Shown: positions 9,208 through 17,449 of the stretch, in pieces
How the letters are laid out: each line of letters opens with the position of its first letter
Numbering within the stretch: position 1 is the first letter of the stretch
Assembly: GCA_902494765.1 (NCBI GenBank)
Contig: CABUUK010000002.1
Location: 1 to 64,000, forward strand
Length of the DNA stretch: 64,000 nucleotides
Direction of reading: 5' to 3'
Source of the DNA: an uncultured Collinsella sp.
GTDB taxonomy: Bacteria; Actinomycetota; Coriobacteriia; Coriobacteriales; Coriobacteriaceae
Program-made: the position numbers and the translations under genes
Notes under the pieces: model-generated
Database searches by the model: none
The model's input: only the letters and a program-made list of their open reading frames with translations
Told to the model about the DNA's origin: nothing

Positions 9208-10086
9208 CTAGCGCTCAACGAACTCTTGGATTTCCGCAAGCAGGCGCTTTGCCTCCTGACGGCCCTGGATATACAGGTCCAAAAGCTTTGCCGGATCGTG
9301 CTCGACATGGCCGACCTCGACCGGCTTTTGCGGAGCGATGACCAGCGCGCGGCCCTCGCGCTCATACTTCCACAGGTGCATGCGCTGGAGGTTATAGCGG
9401 TCGTGGCGCGTCTCGATAGCCTCGAGCAGGTAGGGGTAGTCGGCATAGCGGGCGCGCGCGGCAGGCATAAACTCGTAGGGCTTTTTCTCGTACGAGCGGT
9501 CCTGGGTGACGATGACGACCGCGCGGTCGAAGCCCGCCTCCTCGAGCACATGCTCGATAGGAACCGAATCGGCCACGCCGCCGTCGACGTATTTGTGCCC
9601 GTCGATCTCGACCGGCGGCGTCACCAGCGGCAGCGAGGTCGAGGCGCGCACGGCGTCGAGATCGAGCACGGCGCTTTTGACCGGGAGGTACGTGGCGGTT
9701 CCAAAGAGCATGTCCGTCGCGACGGCGTACATCTCGATGGGGCTCGCATCGAACGTCTCGTTGTCAAAGGGGTCCAGGCGGTCCTGGACATCGTTGAAGA
9801 TAAAATCGTAGCCGACGATAGAGCCCGTGGCCGCAAACGACGCGGCGCCCATGAAGCGGTTGTCGTTACAGAAAGCCAGGTTGATGCGGTTGGCACGGCC
9901 GATCTGGTGCGATTTGTAGTTCACGCCGTTGAGGGCGCCGGCCGATACACCGTAGACAGCCGGAATCTCGACGCCAGCCTCCATGAGAACGTCGAGCACG
10001 CCTGCGGTAAATTGCCCGCGAAAGCTACCGCCCTCCAGGACGAGCGCGACCTTGCCGGCGTTCTTTGCCTTATCTTCTGCAGTCAT
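9208..10086 (-). CDS. Patatin-like phospholipase
   Basis: 292 residues. The patatin fold is shown by the oxyanion-hole loop LEGGSFRGQF (18-26), the nucleophile elbow GVSAG (Ser48) and the catalytic Asp in YVDGGV (Asp168), giving the Ser-Asp dyad in the right order. These enzymes hydrolyse acyl chains from lipids. No signal peptide is visible, so it is cytoplasmic or loosely membrane bound, like bacterial YjjU-type members. It is a single gene with its start at 10086 downstream of GGAGG. The upstream region is the palindromic repeat array. Confidence 0.88.
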   Translation of the reverse strand: MTAEDKAKNAGKVALVLEGGSFRGQFTAGVLDVLMEAGVEIPAVYGVSAGALNGVNYKSHQIGRANRINLAFCNDNRFMGAASFAATGSIVGYDFIFNDVQDRLDPFDNETFDASPIEMYAVATDMLFGTATYLPVKSAVLDLDAVRASTSLPLVTPPVEIDGHKYVDGGVADSVPIEHVLEEAGFDRAVVIVTQDRSYEKKPYEFMPAARARYADYPYLLEAIETRHDRYNLQRMHLWKYEREGRALVIAPQKPVEVGHVEHDPAKLLDLYIQGRQEAKRLLAEIQEFVER

Positions 10087-10174
10087 GTTGACCTCCTGCG
10101 ATTGCGTTTTGGCTTTCTTCTACCCAGTTTTGGGATGGCGAGCGCGCAGGTTTTTTTGAGGCGGCAGGCGAAAC

Positions 10175-10435
10175 GGAAAGTGCGTCCCAGTTTGAGGCGG
10201 GATTCCGGGACGGATTTTCCGCTAGCCATTCATTTGGAAACTGCATCCCATTCCGAACGAGGATTCCGGGATGTACTTTCCGCTTGAGCTGCCATTGGGA
10301 AAGCATATCCCACTCTACGGCTCGATTCCGGGTCGCAGTTTCCGCTTGAGGCATCATCCGGAAACTACGTCCCAGTCTGAGCGCGGATTCCGGGATGGAC
10401 TTTCCGTCTGGGCCGCCATTGGGAAAGCACGTCCC
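10175..10435. repeat. Tandem array of 62-bp units, each with an inverted repeat
   Basis: Left arms of type GGAAAGTGCGTCCC start at 10175, 10236, 10298, 10360 and 10422. Right arms of type GGGATGTACTTTCC start at 10207, 10268, 10330 and 10392. The period is 61-62 bases over about 4.3 units. Arms are 14 bases with an 18-base loop that usually contains GGATTCC. Within a unit, changes in one arm are often matched in the other, for example CGTCCC/GGGACG against CATCCC/GGGATG. Confidence 0.85.
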
Positions 10436-10467
10436 ACCCTGCGCTGCCGCGACGTTTTCTTTACGTC

Positions 10468-10503
10468 CGCGCCCTGCACAGAGTTCGATTCTCCGCGGTG
10501 CGG
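10468..10503 (+). repeat. 36-bp direct repeat, copy 1, with a T-arm-like core
   Basis: Identical over 36 bases to 10681-10716. The core GAGTTCGATTCTCCGCG also matches the 3' end of ssrA in inverted orientation. It lacks a full cloverleaf, so it is not called as a tRNA. Confidence 0.8.
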
Positions 10504-10680
10504 GAGGGGATCCGTTGATGCGGCGCATGGCCGGCTGAGATTCGATAAACATCGCATCCATATTGAGCTGATAGTTTGCGCGGAGAATCCGCGTGTTCGC
10601 TTCGCGAACCCGCACCGGCTTCGGCCGCCTGCCGGCGTCCTCGCCCGCTCGCTACAAACGCTCCGCGTTTGTTTAACGCT

Positions 10681-10716
10681 CGCGCCCTGCACAGAGTTCG
10701 ATTCTCCGCGGTGCGG
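10681..10716 (+). repeat. 36-bp direct repeat, copy 2, next to the ssrA terminator
   Basis: Second copy of the 10468-10503 repeat, 213 bases away and only 9 bases before the T-run side of the ssrA terminator. Between the copies I see no gene. Confidence 0.8.
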
Positions 10717-10725
10717 ACTAGAAAT

Positions 10726-10759
10726 AAAAAGGCAGGTAGATACGAATATCTACCTGCCT
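10726..10759 (-). terminator. Terminator of ssrA
   Basis: A perfect 13-bp stem (10747-10759 with 10730-10742) capped by TTCG on the minus strand is followed by TTTTTATTT. It begins 9 bases after the mature tmRNA 3' end. Confidence 0.95.
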
Positions 10760-10767
10760 GTTACTTC

Positions 10768-11131
10768 TGGTGGAGGCGCGGAGAATCGAACTCCGGTCCA
10801 CGAAAGCCCCCTGATTGGCATCTCCAAGCTCAGTCGCTGGTTTAGTCTCGGACGCTTTGCGCGCAGCGACACGCTCGCGGCGTCCTAACCGGTTCGGTCT
10901 TAGCCTGCGCCATACCGATTACGTGCGCAGGAGCATTCCCCTAACATGACGTCGCGCCGGTGTCGGGGAAATCACCGGGTTGACGCGCCGCTATAAACTA
11001 AGCAGCGAGAGCCATAGGCTCAAAAGAAGAGTTGTTGTCAATTCAATTTGACGGTACCCCTGTTTAACGAGGCGAGGAGACCTCGGCTTGCTTCCTCTCT
11101 CAGAGCTATCGTGTCGAAACCAGTCGCCCCC
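10768..11131 (-). ncRNA. ssrA: Transfer-messenger RNA (tmRNA)
   Basis: About 364 nt, read on the minus strand. The 5' end GGGGGCG (11131-11125) pairs over 7 bp with CGCCTCC before the encoded CCA at 10768. The tRNA-like T-arm (GGAGTTCGATTCTCC) is next to the 3' end, and the 5' side has the conserved TTTCGACA. The tag frame at 11039-10998 encodes DNNSSFEPMALAA and then TAG; the ALAA end is the usual degradation signal. An in-frame TGA two codons before the Asp means the tag must start at Ile (ATT) or Asp (GAC), not the commoner Ala or Gly. It rescues stalled ribosomes with SmpB. Ends are inferred from pairing. Confidence 0.95.
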
Positions 11132-11368
11132 GAATGTCGGGAAAGTCTGGATGGCATTGGACACGAGCGCCCAACACCCGTCGACTTTTCAAGGAACATG
11201 CGGGGTGAGCCCCGCTTGTGGAGTGTTATCTTACCACGTTCTAAAGGCAGACAGCTGTTCTATGCACGAGCTGTGAAGACCCCAATGTGCTCCGCACTTC
11301 GCACTTTTGCTACCGATCGCGTCACGTATATTTTCGCCAAGCAAAATTGACCCGTCGAAAGGACCGTT

Positions 11369-11803
11369 ATGGATACCAAGCAGCAGCTCGTCAATGCCCT
11401 CGCAGGCCTGGGCTCAACCATTACCGAAGCTATGGATGTCATCGAAGGCTTTGTCCCCTGCGGACATCCCGCCCTCACGGTATCGAACGCACTCGTCGCG
11501 CTGGACGCTGACGATGATGCAGCTCTCGCCCAGCAGCTTGAGACCGTCGAGGGCTTTATCGACCACGTGAGCGAAAACCGCAGCGTGGCCGCCTACCACG
11601 GCATCGAGGTAGAGCTCGCAGGTCCCAAGGCCGATCTGCTCGCAGCAATCCGCGAGGTAGGTACCCTTATGCAGACTGCAGGCGTCAAGAACACCCAGGT
11701 CAACGAGTGGGTCTACCGCAGTCTGGCAGCACTCGACGGCTCAGACGAAAAGGCAGCCGAGCAGCTCGCAGAAAGTCCCACCATTAAGGCCGAGCTTTTG
11801 TAA
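11369..11803 (+). CDS. Conserved-looking hypothetical protein
   Basis: 144 residues with no family I recognise. It is soluble, acidic and alanine-rich, predicted mostly helical, with no signal peptide or membrane segment. Codon use matches neighbouring genes and ATG 11369 follows AAAGGA at 5-6 bases, so it is probably real. A CGH motif (Cys31-Gly-His33) is the only potential metal or redox feature. It is monocistronic between ssrA and the toxin-antitoxin pair. No function is proposed. Confidence 0.7.
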   Translation: MDTKQQLVNALAGLGSTITEAMDVIEGFVPCGHPALTVSNALVALDADDDAALAQQLETVEGFIDHVSENRSVAAYHGIEVELAGPKADLLAAIREVGTLMQTAGVKNTQVNEWVYRSLAALDGSDEKAAEQLAESPTIKAELL

Positions 11804-11861
11804 ATAGCAGACGCAGGTCCCTTGGCGCATCGTCGTCCAAGAGGCCCGCAAACAGTTCGCG

Positions 11862-12377
11862 TCAACCGATAGCCGCGCCGCCGCGTTCGGCCAAAGCAAG
11901 AATCGACATCATTTGGCGCGGGGTCTTCGCTGCAAGATCGGCATGTTCGAGCAGCTTGTGATCGTTGGTCACTAAGTAATCGACCTGTGCGCGCTTGCAC
12001 GCGGCGAGCACCAAGTTGTCCTCGTAATCGCGATGGAGCGTCAGATATTTGTCGGCTAGCCACAGATCGGATGCGTCTGCACCCACGGCCGTAGCGTTTT
12101 CGGTCATGTTCCGAACAAACGCCAACGCCGCATCGCCAATTGCACGGGCAGACGCCTCGTCGAGTGCTCCCCCGCTGGCAAGAACGCTACGCTTCAGCTC
12201 GTGTTGGACAACGTACAGTACGTCCTTGGCGATATGGACCGGAAAGAACAGCAACGCCCCCGTCTCCGTCGCCTGCCCAATAAACGCACGCGCGGCAAGC
12301 GACTCGGCATGGTCGACGCAAAACGAATCGACCCATACGTTGGCGTCTACCATGATCTTGAGAGGCGCCCCACTCAC
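11862..12377 (-). CDS. PIN-domain toxin (putative RNase)
   Basis: 171 residues. The PIN fold is indicated by Asp11 in IMVDANVWVD, the acidic cluster RDYEDNLVLAACKRA (Asp117, Glu119, Asp120) and the end LVTNDHKLL, which carry the metal-binding carboxylates of VapC-like endoribonucleases. ATG 12377 overlaps the upstream antitoxin stop by 4 bases (ATGA), a typical coupled toxin-antitoxin arrangement. It should cleave RNA when the antitoxin is degraded. It is longer than classical VapC (about 130), with an insert around residues 40-100. Confidence 0.85.
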   Translation of the reverse strand: MSGAPLKIMVDANVWVDSFCVDHAESLAARAFIGQATETGALLFFPVHIAKDVLYVVQHELKRSVLASGGALDEASARAIGDAALAFVRNMTENATAVGADASDLWLADKYLTLHRDYEDNLVLAACKRAQVDYLVTNDHKLLEHADLAAKTPRQMMSILALAERGGAAIG

Positions 12378-12727
12378 TGGATCATCCCCTTTTGGCGATA
12401 ATGCTCATCCATGGCGTCGGAATAGATTACGTCCCAATCGCGATCGTCGGATACGGGCGACGTAGCGATGCCCAAATCTGCATAAAGCCGGTCTGCCGCT
12501 GCCCACGACGCGGCGAACGGAGTATCGTGCGCGACGGTCTGTTGCCGGCCATCAACGGCAGACAGCACTTCCTCGCACTGCCCACCACCCTGTGCGACCT
12601 TGGCCACAACCTTTTTGATGAGGTCGGGCAGTGACCTGCCCGAAAGCTGCAACGCTTCCTCGGCGCGCTCTTTAACCGAGCGATCTACGCGAACATTCAC
12701 TTGCGCCATGCTGCCAACGGTAGCCAT
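12374..12727 (-). CDS. Antitoxin of the PIN toxin, ribbon-helix-helix type
   Basis: About 117 residues from ATG 12727, chosen because GGTGAGG lies just upstream. A frame extending to 12772 would run through the operator. The N-terminal AQVNVRVDRSVKERAEEALQLSGRSLPDLI is a RelB/DinJ-like ribbon-helix-helix DNA-binding segment. The C-terminal half (from about residue 55) would wrap the toxin. It overlaps the toxin gene by 4 bases. A 13-base palindrome upstream is a likely autoregulatory operator. Confidence 0.82.
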   Translation of the reverse strand: MATVGSMAQVNVRVDRSVKERAEEALQLSGRSLPDLIKKVVAKVAQGGGQCEEVLSAVDGRQQTVAHDTPFAASWAAADRLYADLGIATSPVSDDRDWDVIYSDAMDEHYRQKGMIQ

Positions 12728-12750
12728 CTCAACCTCACCTTCAGCATTTA

Positions 12751-12796
12751 CTAGCATTGCTAGCACGAGCATATATCCGAGCTAACATCTCGTCAA
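12751..12796 (-). promoter_or_regulatory. Toxin-antitoxin promoter with palindromic operator
   Basis: On the minus strand TTGACG (12791-12796) and TATATG (12770-12775) are 15 bases apart. The palindrome CTAGCATTGCTAG (12751-12763) begins 6 bases past the -10, where antitoxin binding would block initiation. The short spacer lowers confidence. Confidence 0.5.
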
Positions 12797-12797
12797 A

Positions 12798-12847
12798 CAA
12801 AAGAAGGCCTGCACCCTGGCGGCTGCGGTGCCGCCCGAATGCAGGCC
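12798..12847 (-). terminator. Terminator of the P-type ATPase operon
   Basis: The minus-strand stem GGCCTGCA (12840-12847) with TGCAGGCC (12806-12813) encloses a GC-rich inner hairpin and is followed by TTCTTTTG. Confidence 0.8.
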
Positions 12848-12866
12848 ATATACTCAATCGAAAACG

Positions 12867-14942
12867 CTAACGCAGGTACGCCTTTGCGTTGCCCAGACTG
12901 TAGGCGATCGTTGAGCCGTTGTGCAGCAGTGACGACGTCTGCGGAGTAATCATGCCGGTAATACCCAATGCCAACAGCGCCGAGTTGGTGAGCATCACCT
13001 TGGAATACGAACTCGTCAGACGGTCGATAAGCCCCTGGCTCATGCGGCGCAGGCGCACGATCGCGGCCAGATCCGTATCGGTCAGAATGATATCGGCGAC
13101 CTCCTTGGCGATGTCGCTTCCGCCACCCATCGCCAGGCCCACGTCGGCCAAACCGAGTGCTGGCGAATCGTTGACGCCGTCGCCCACCATGGCAACGTGG
13201 CGCCCCTCGCTCTTAATGCGCTCCACATAAGCGTACTTATCCTCGGGCAACAGCTCGGCCTTAAACTCGTCGACTCCCGCCTCGCGCGCAATGCGCTCGG
13301 CCGTGCGCTCCGAGTCGCCCGTGAGCATGACCACGTGCTTAACGCCCAGCGCATGCAGGTCGGCGATGGCCTCGCGGACCCCGGGCTTGAGCGGGTCCTC
13401 GATACCGAGCACGCCAACGACCGTGCCGTCGACCGCCAGGTACAGCGGCGACAAGCCCTGCATCTGGGACTCGATGCGCTCCTTGATGTCGGATTCGAGC
13501 TGCGCGCTCTCGTCCTCGAATACAAAGTGCGCGGAACCGATGATGGCGCGACGCTCCTCAATGGACGAGGCAATGCCGTGTGCCACGATGTACTCGACGG
13601 CAGCATGGCGCTCGCGGTGCTCGAGCCCACGCTCGCGTGCCGCGTTGACGACGGCGCGTGCCACCGGATGCGGGAAATGCTCCTCCAAGCAAGCGGAAAG
13701 GCGCAGAATCTCGTCCTCGCTCCAGCCATCGGTGGTCAGCACGCAGGCAAGACGCGGCTGCGCCTCGGTGAGCGTGCCGGTCTTATCAAACACAATGGTG
13801 TCGGCCTTGGCAAACGACTCAAAATACTTAGCGCCCTTGACCATGACGCCCATCTTGGCGGCGTCGCTCATAGCAGTCATGACGGCGACGGAGCCCGTGA
13901 GCTTGAGTGCGCACGAGTAATCGACCATCAGTGCCGCTGAGGTCTTGATGAGGCTACGCGTGGTGAGAGCGACAAGGCCCGCGAGCAGGAAGTTCCACGG
14001 GACGATCTTGTTGGCGAGGTCTTCCATGTGCGACTGGCCCTCAGACTTGAGCGAGTCGGCCGCCTGCACGAGCGAGACGATCGAGCGCAGCTTGGTCTGA
14101 GCCGTGTTGGCGCGCACGCGCACCAAGATGCTGCCGTCCTCGACGACAGTTCCAGCAAACACATCGTCGCCTGCGCTGCGCTCGACGGCAAGCGGCTCGC
14201 CGGTCAGGGTCGCCTGGTTAACCATGGCGATCCCCTGCTCAACCACGCCGTCGATGCAGATGGACATGCCGGTGCGAACGGCGACCAAGTCGCCGGGCTC
14301 AAGCTCGGTGGCGGCAACGCTCACCTCAGTGTCGCCGACGACCTTTTGCGCCTTGTCGGGCACATCGAGCAGCGAGTTGATGAGTTCGTTTTCGCTCATG
14401 GCGCGCGTGTAGTCCTCGAGCAGCTCGCCCACGTTGAGCAGGAACATCGTCTGGCCCGCGGTATCGACATCACGTTTGACAAACGAGATACCGATGGCCG
14501 AAGCGTCGAGCACGGGAACGGTCAGGCGCGGCTGCGAGAGCTCGTGGAGAGCGGCGCGCAAAAAGGTCATGTAACCGGCCACGACAAACACCGCACGCAG
14601 AGGCGTCGGCAAGAACCAGCGACGTGCGTAATGGGCGCCGATGAGTGTCGCCAGGTCCATAACGAGTTTGTGCTTGCGCGGCTCGAGTTGCATCACGTAA
14701 CCCGACTTGGCATCGGCGATGGCTTGAGCATCGAGTGCGCCCAAGGCGTCGAGCACGCTCGCACGACACTGCTCGTCATATTCGAGCGCCATCTGGCCAA
14801 TACGGCCATATACGCGCACTTTGCGCACGCCGTCGATTTCGCCGCCAAGCTTAAGAAGTGCATCGAGATCGCTCTCTGGCACAGGACCCGCCAATTGAAG
14901 ACGGGTCCTGCCGGGGATCTCGCTAATAATCGAGAATCTCAT
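12867..14942 (-). CDS. P1B-like heavy-metal P-type ATPase
   Basis: 691 residues. The N-terminus (1-70) looks like an HMA_2-type domain without a CxxC. The actuator motif TGEP is at 247-250, the phosphorylation site DKTGT at Asp386, the P1B-specific HP dipeptide in EEHFPHPVA (426-427), and the hinge GDGVNDSPAL near 585. The transmembrane metal motif, CPC in copper pumps and SPC in cobalt pumps, is here SCALKL (343-348), so the substrate is not simply copper; iron, manganese or another divalent ion is possible. It probably exports metal across the cytoplasmic membrane. A small membrane-anchored protein is encoded 18 bases upstream in the same operon. Confidence 0.88.
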   Translation of the reverse strand: MRFSIISEIPGRTRLQLAGPVPESDLDALLKLGGEIDGVRKVRVYGRIGQMALEYDEQCRASVLDALGALDAQAIADAKSGYVMQLEPRKHKLVMDLATLIGAHYARRWFLPTPLRAVFVVAGYMTFLRAALHELSQPRLTVPVLDASAIGISFVKRDVDTAGQTMFLLNVGELLEDYTRAMSENELINSLLDVPDKAQKVVGDTEVSVAATELEPGDLVAVRTGMSICIDGVVEQGIAMVNQATLTGEPLAVERSAGDDVFAGTVVEDGSILVRVRANTAQTKLRSIVSLVQAADSLKSEGQSHMEDLANKIVPWNFLLAGLVALTTRSLIKTSAALMVDYSCALKLTGSVAVMTAMSDAAKMGVMVKGAKYFESFAKADTIVFDKTGTLTEAQPRLACVLTTDGWSEDEILRLSACLEEHFPHPVARAVVNAARERGLEHRERHAAVEYIVAHGIASSIEERRAIIGSAHFVFEDESAQLESDIKERIESQMQGLSPLYLAVDGTVVGVLGIEDPLKPGVREAIADLHALGVKHVVMLTGDSERTAERIAREAGVDEFKAELLPEDKYAYVERIKSEGRHVAMVGDGVNDSPALGLADVGLAMGGGSDIAKEVADIILTDTDLAAIVRLRRMSQGLIDRLTSSYSKVMLTNSALLALGITGMITPQTSSLLHNGSTIAYSLGNAKAYLR

Positions 14943-14960
14943 AGTTTGTGCCTGGGAGCG

Positions 14961-15206
14961 TTACTCGGCTGCCTCGTCAGCAGCGGCCTCGCTCTGAGTG
15001 ATGTAGGCAGCCTCGGCAACCATGTCGTCGACATTAGCCTTGGCCTGCTCGACCATGTCCTGATAGCAGTTCTTGACGCGCATACCGCACGCGATGCCCT
15101 GCACGCAGGCATTCTTTACCGGAGCGCTGGTGAGCAGTTTGATGCCGGCCGTGCCGAGCAGAAAACCGCCACCAACAAGCAGGGTGTTAAACGTGGACTT
15201 CTTCAT
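14961..15206 (-). CDS. Small DUF6110-like partner of the metal ATPase
   Basis: 81 residues from ATG 15206, chosen because AAAGGGAGAG precedes it. A hydrophobic N-terminal segment (residues 6-25, TLLVGGGFLLGTAGIKLL) is followed by two or three Cys residues (CVQGIACGMRVKNC) and an acidic helical tail. Small proteins of this shape (DUF6110) are found beside P-type ATPases, from memory of the family. The cysteines could receive or deliver the metal, but this is inference. It forms a two-gene operon with the ATPase. Confidence 0.7.
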   Translation of the reverse strand: MKKSTFNTLLVGGGFLLGTAGIKLLTSAPVKNACVQGIACGMRVKNCYQDMVEQAKANVDDMVAEAAYITQSEAAADEAAE

Positions 15207-15289
15207 GATGTCTCTCCCTTTTCCGCAACAACTGCGGCACGGTGCCTTAGCACCCGAGTAAACAAGTTTGCTCGAGCACACTTTTGGAA

Positions 15290-15313
15290 AATAGTTTAGT
15301 TTATCTAACTATT
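15290..15313. promoter_or_regulatory. Candidate operator of the metal-ATPase operon
   Basis: AATAGTTTAG and CTAACTATT form an interrupted inverted repeat (7-bp core arms AATAGTT/AACTATT). The TTAGNNNNNCTAA core resembles sites of DtxR/IdeR-type metal repressors. It lies about 85 bases upstream of the DUF6110-like gene. Confidence 0.45.
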
Positions 15314-15634
15314 AAGTTCAACAAAGGTTAACTTTTTGGAAATCTTGGAGCACAAACCGACCGACTTTCGACAATCCGCTTGCCGCAACGTATATCTCCG
15401 GCATCCAAGAAAGGCTCTCCCCCGACCCAACAAATCGAGGTCTAATATTTTCCCGAGAAGTGAACGAGCAAAATCGGACCCCTGAAGCATCCGCATTTTT
15501 TGGCAACAAAACCGCAGGAAAAACTCGACAAAACCGCAGGAAACAGAGCCCAAAAGGTGTCGATGTTTCAGGGGTCCAAATAAGGTCGTTCACTTCGCGG
15601 AAAAGTATTCACCTTCGATTTCCACCATCACCAT
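15314..15634. other. Intergenic stretch between the metal-ATPase and ABC operons
   Basis: No gene is supported. The stretch holds a short direct repeat, ACAAAACCGCAGGAAA at about 15503-15518 and 15532-15547, and is otherwise unremarkable. Open frames across it do not look like protein. Confidence 0.4.
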
Positions 15635-15688
15635 AATGTGACGAAGGGACTGTCCCTTTGTCACATTAGGGACAGTCCCTTTGCCACA
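15635..15688. repeat. Palindromic repeat with GGGACNGTCCC core
   Basis: AATGTGAC with GTCACATT (15635-15642, 15660-15667) encloses AAGGGACTGTCCCTT. A second perfect palindrome, AGGGACAGTCCCT, follows at 15668-15680. It sits just past the stop of the ABC gene and could fold in its transcript. It belongs to the dispersed variable-arm hairpins of this window. Confidence 0.75.
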
Positions 15689-15691
15689 GTC

Positions 15692-17449
15692 CTACAGCTG
15701 CCAGGCAGCCGCTTCCTTTTGCAGCGCAACCATGCGGGCGAATTCTCCACCTGCCGCCTTGAGCTGCGCCGGAGTGCCCTGCTCGGCAACCACACCATCC
15801 TTGAGCACAACTATTTTGTCGGCATTTTCCACCGTACGCATGCGATGCGCAATCACGATAACCGTCTTACCTGCAAGCAGACGGGAGAGCGCCTGCTGTA
15901 CCACGGTCTCGTTCTCCACATCCAAGCTCGCTGTCGCCTCGTCCAACAGCACGATGGGCGCGTCTTTGAGCAGAGCGCGGGCGATAGAGATGCGCTGGCG
16001 CTCGCCGCCGGACAGCTTGGAGCCGTTCTCGCCGATCATGGTGTCGTAGCCCTGCGGCATACGACTCACAAACTCGTCGCAGTTAGCGGCACGCGCGGCC
16101 GCAAGCACTTCCTCATCGGTGGCATCACGACGCCCGAGGCGAATGTTTCCCATCACCGTGTCGTCAAAGAGCAGCACGTCTTGGAACACAATGGCGTAGT
16201 CGCGCAGCAGCACCTCGGGATCCACGTTCGCAACATCCACGCCACCCACGGTGACCGTGCCTTCGGTGGCATCCCAAAAGCGCGCGGCCAGGCGGCTCAC
16301 CGTAGACTTACCGGAACCCGAAGGACCGACCAGTGCCGTAACTTCGCCTTCCTTGGCGGTAAAGCTCACATCGGTAAGAACTTTCTCGCCGGCGCGGCCG
16401 TCCTCGCCCGCACCATAGCCAAATGCCACGTGATCGAACACCACATCGTGGCCCGCGGGTTCAAATTTCTCGCTGCCCCGCGCCGCAGGCTCTTCCATGA
16501 TGGAACGCATGCGCCTGGCCGATGACTCTGCGGCAAACAGCTCCGACACGAGCATAAGGGCCTGATCAAACGGCGCATAGATACGGCTCACCATAAGCAG
16601 GAAGGCAAACATCACCAAAAAGTCGACCTGCCCGGAGGCGACCATCGCGGCACCCGTGACCAGCGTGGTGGCAATGCCCAGACGCAGGATGGCAAAGGCG
16701 GAGTTGACCAAAAGCCCGTTAGCGAGCTCGCCCTTGGTGGTCTCACGCTCCTCGGCATCGATCACGGCGTTGAGTCCCTCAAGATAATGGGCCTCCTGGT
16801 TGGTAGCACGGATCTCGCGAACGCAGTCGAGCGTCTCTTGAATCGCCTCGGTAACCTTGACCTTCTCGGCGCGCACGCGATCGAACACCGGGGTCATGGG
16901 GCCGCGTGTTAGATACAGCACGGCAAAGGCCACGGGAACGCTCCAAAACGCCGCGATCGCCAGCTGCCAGCAAAAGAACAGCGATGCCACGAAGACAATG
17001 GCGCTTGCGATGATGGCACCCCAAAGCTCTCCCAGCACGTGGCTGTAGGCGTGCTCCATGGCCTGGACGTCACCCATGATGGTCTCGGTTAAATCGGCCA
17101 GATCACGACGACCAAAAAACGACAGCGGCAGTTTGCGCAAGCGCTCGGCAATCTCCATACGCTGCTTGCCGCACTCCTCGTAAAAGATGCAGTAGGTGTA
17201 GTAATACTGCTGCCAGTTAGAGGCAAAGAGCAGCACGAAAAAGACCAGGAGGCCGCCCACGATCGGCAGGGCATCCGGCAGGTCAGCCCCGCTGGCGAGA
17301 TGCTCGACAAAGCCGGCCATAACCAGGAATAAAAAGCCCATGCCGGCCATGGTAATGAGATTGGTGAGCGCGGTCCAGAAAATGCCGCGTTTTACGCCGG
17401 CGACGCCTTTATCGGATAGGAAATACTTCTTTTGGAATGAGGCGAACAT
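15692..17449 (-). CDS. ABC transporter half (membrane + ATPase), second of a pair
   Basis: 585 residues. Six membrane helices (about 20-310) precede a nucleotide-binding domain with Walker A GPSGSGKS, signature LSGGERQR, Walker B IVLLDEAT and the switch His in VIAHR. It starts one base after its partner's stop, so the two are coupled and should form a heterodimer. Together with the AraC regulator encoded divergently, the layout resembles the YbtP/YbtQ-YbtA type of siderophore-iron uptake transporters. That substrate is inferred from context only. Confidence 0.88.
   Translation of the reverse strand: MFASFQKKYFLSDKGVAGVKRGIFWTALTNLITMAGMGFLFLVMAGFVEHLASGADLPDALPIVGGLLVFFVLLFASNWQQYYYTYCIFYEECGKQRMEIAERLRKLPLSFFGRRDLADLTETIMGDVQAMEHAYSHVLGELWGAIIASAIVFVASLFFCWQLAIAAFWSVPVAFAVLYLTRGPMTPVFDRVRAEKVKVTEAIQETLDCVREIRATNQEAHYLEGLNAVIDAEERETTKGELANGLLVNSAFAILRLGIATTLVTGAAMVASGQVDFLVMFAFLLMVSRIYAPFDQALMLVSELFAAESSARRMRSIMEEPAARGSEKFEPAGHDVVFDHVAFGYGAGEDGRAGEKVLTDVSFTAKEGEVTALVGPSGSGKSTVSRLAARFWDATEGTVTVGGVDVANVDPEVLLRDYAIVFQDVLLFDDTVMGNIRLGRRDATDEEVLAAARAANCDEFVSRMPQGYDTMIGENGSKLSGGERQRISIARALLKDAPIVLLDEATASLDVENETVVQQALSRLLAGKTVIVIAHRMRTVENADKIVVLKDGVVAEQGTPAQLKAAGGEFARMVALQKEAAAWQL

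Noticed and set aside
10175..10435. CRISPR array
   Set aside because: The whole 62-base unit is repeated, with no unique spacers, and no cas genes are present.
10468..10716. tRNA genes at the T-arm-like repeats
   Set aside because: No acceptor stem, D-arm or anticodon arm can be folded around either copy.
12728..12772. 15-codon extension of the antitoxin
   Set aside because: It would be translated through the palindromic operator; a ribosome site supports ATG 12727.
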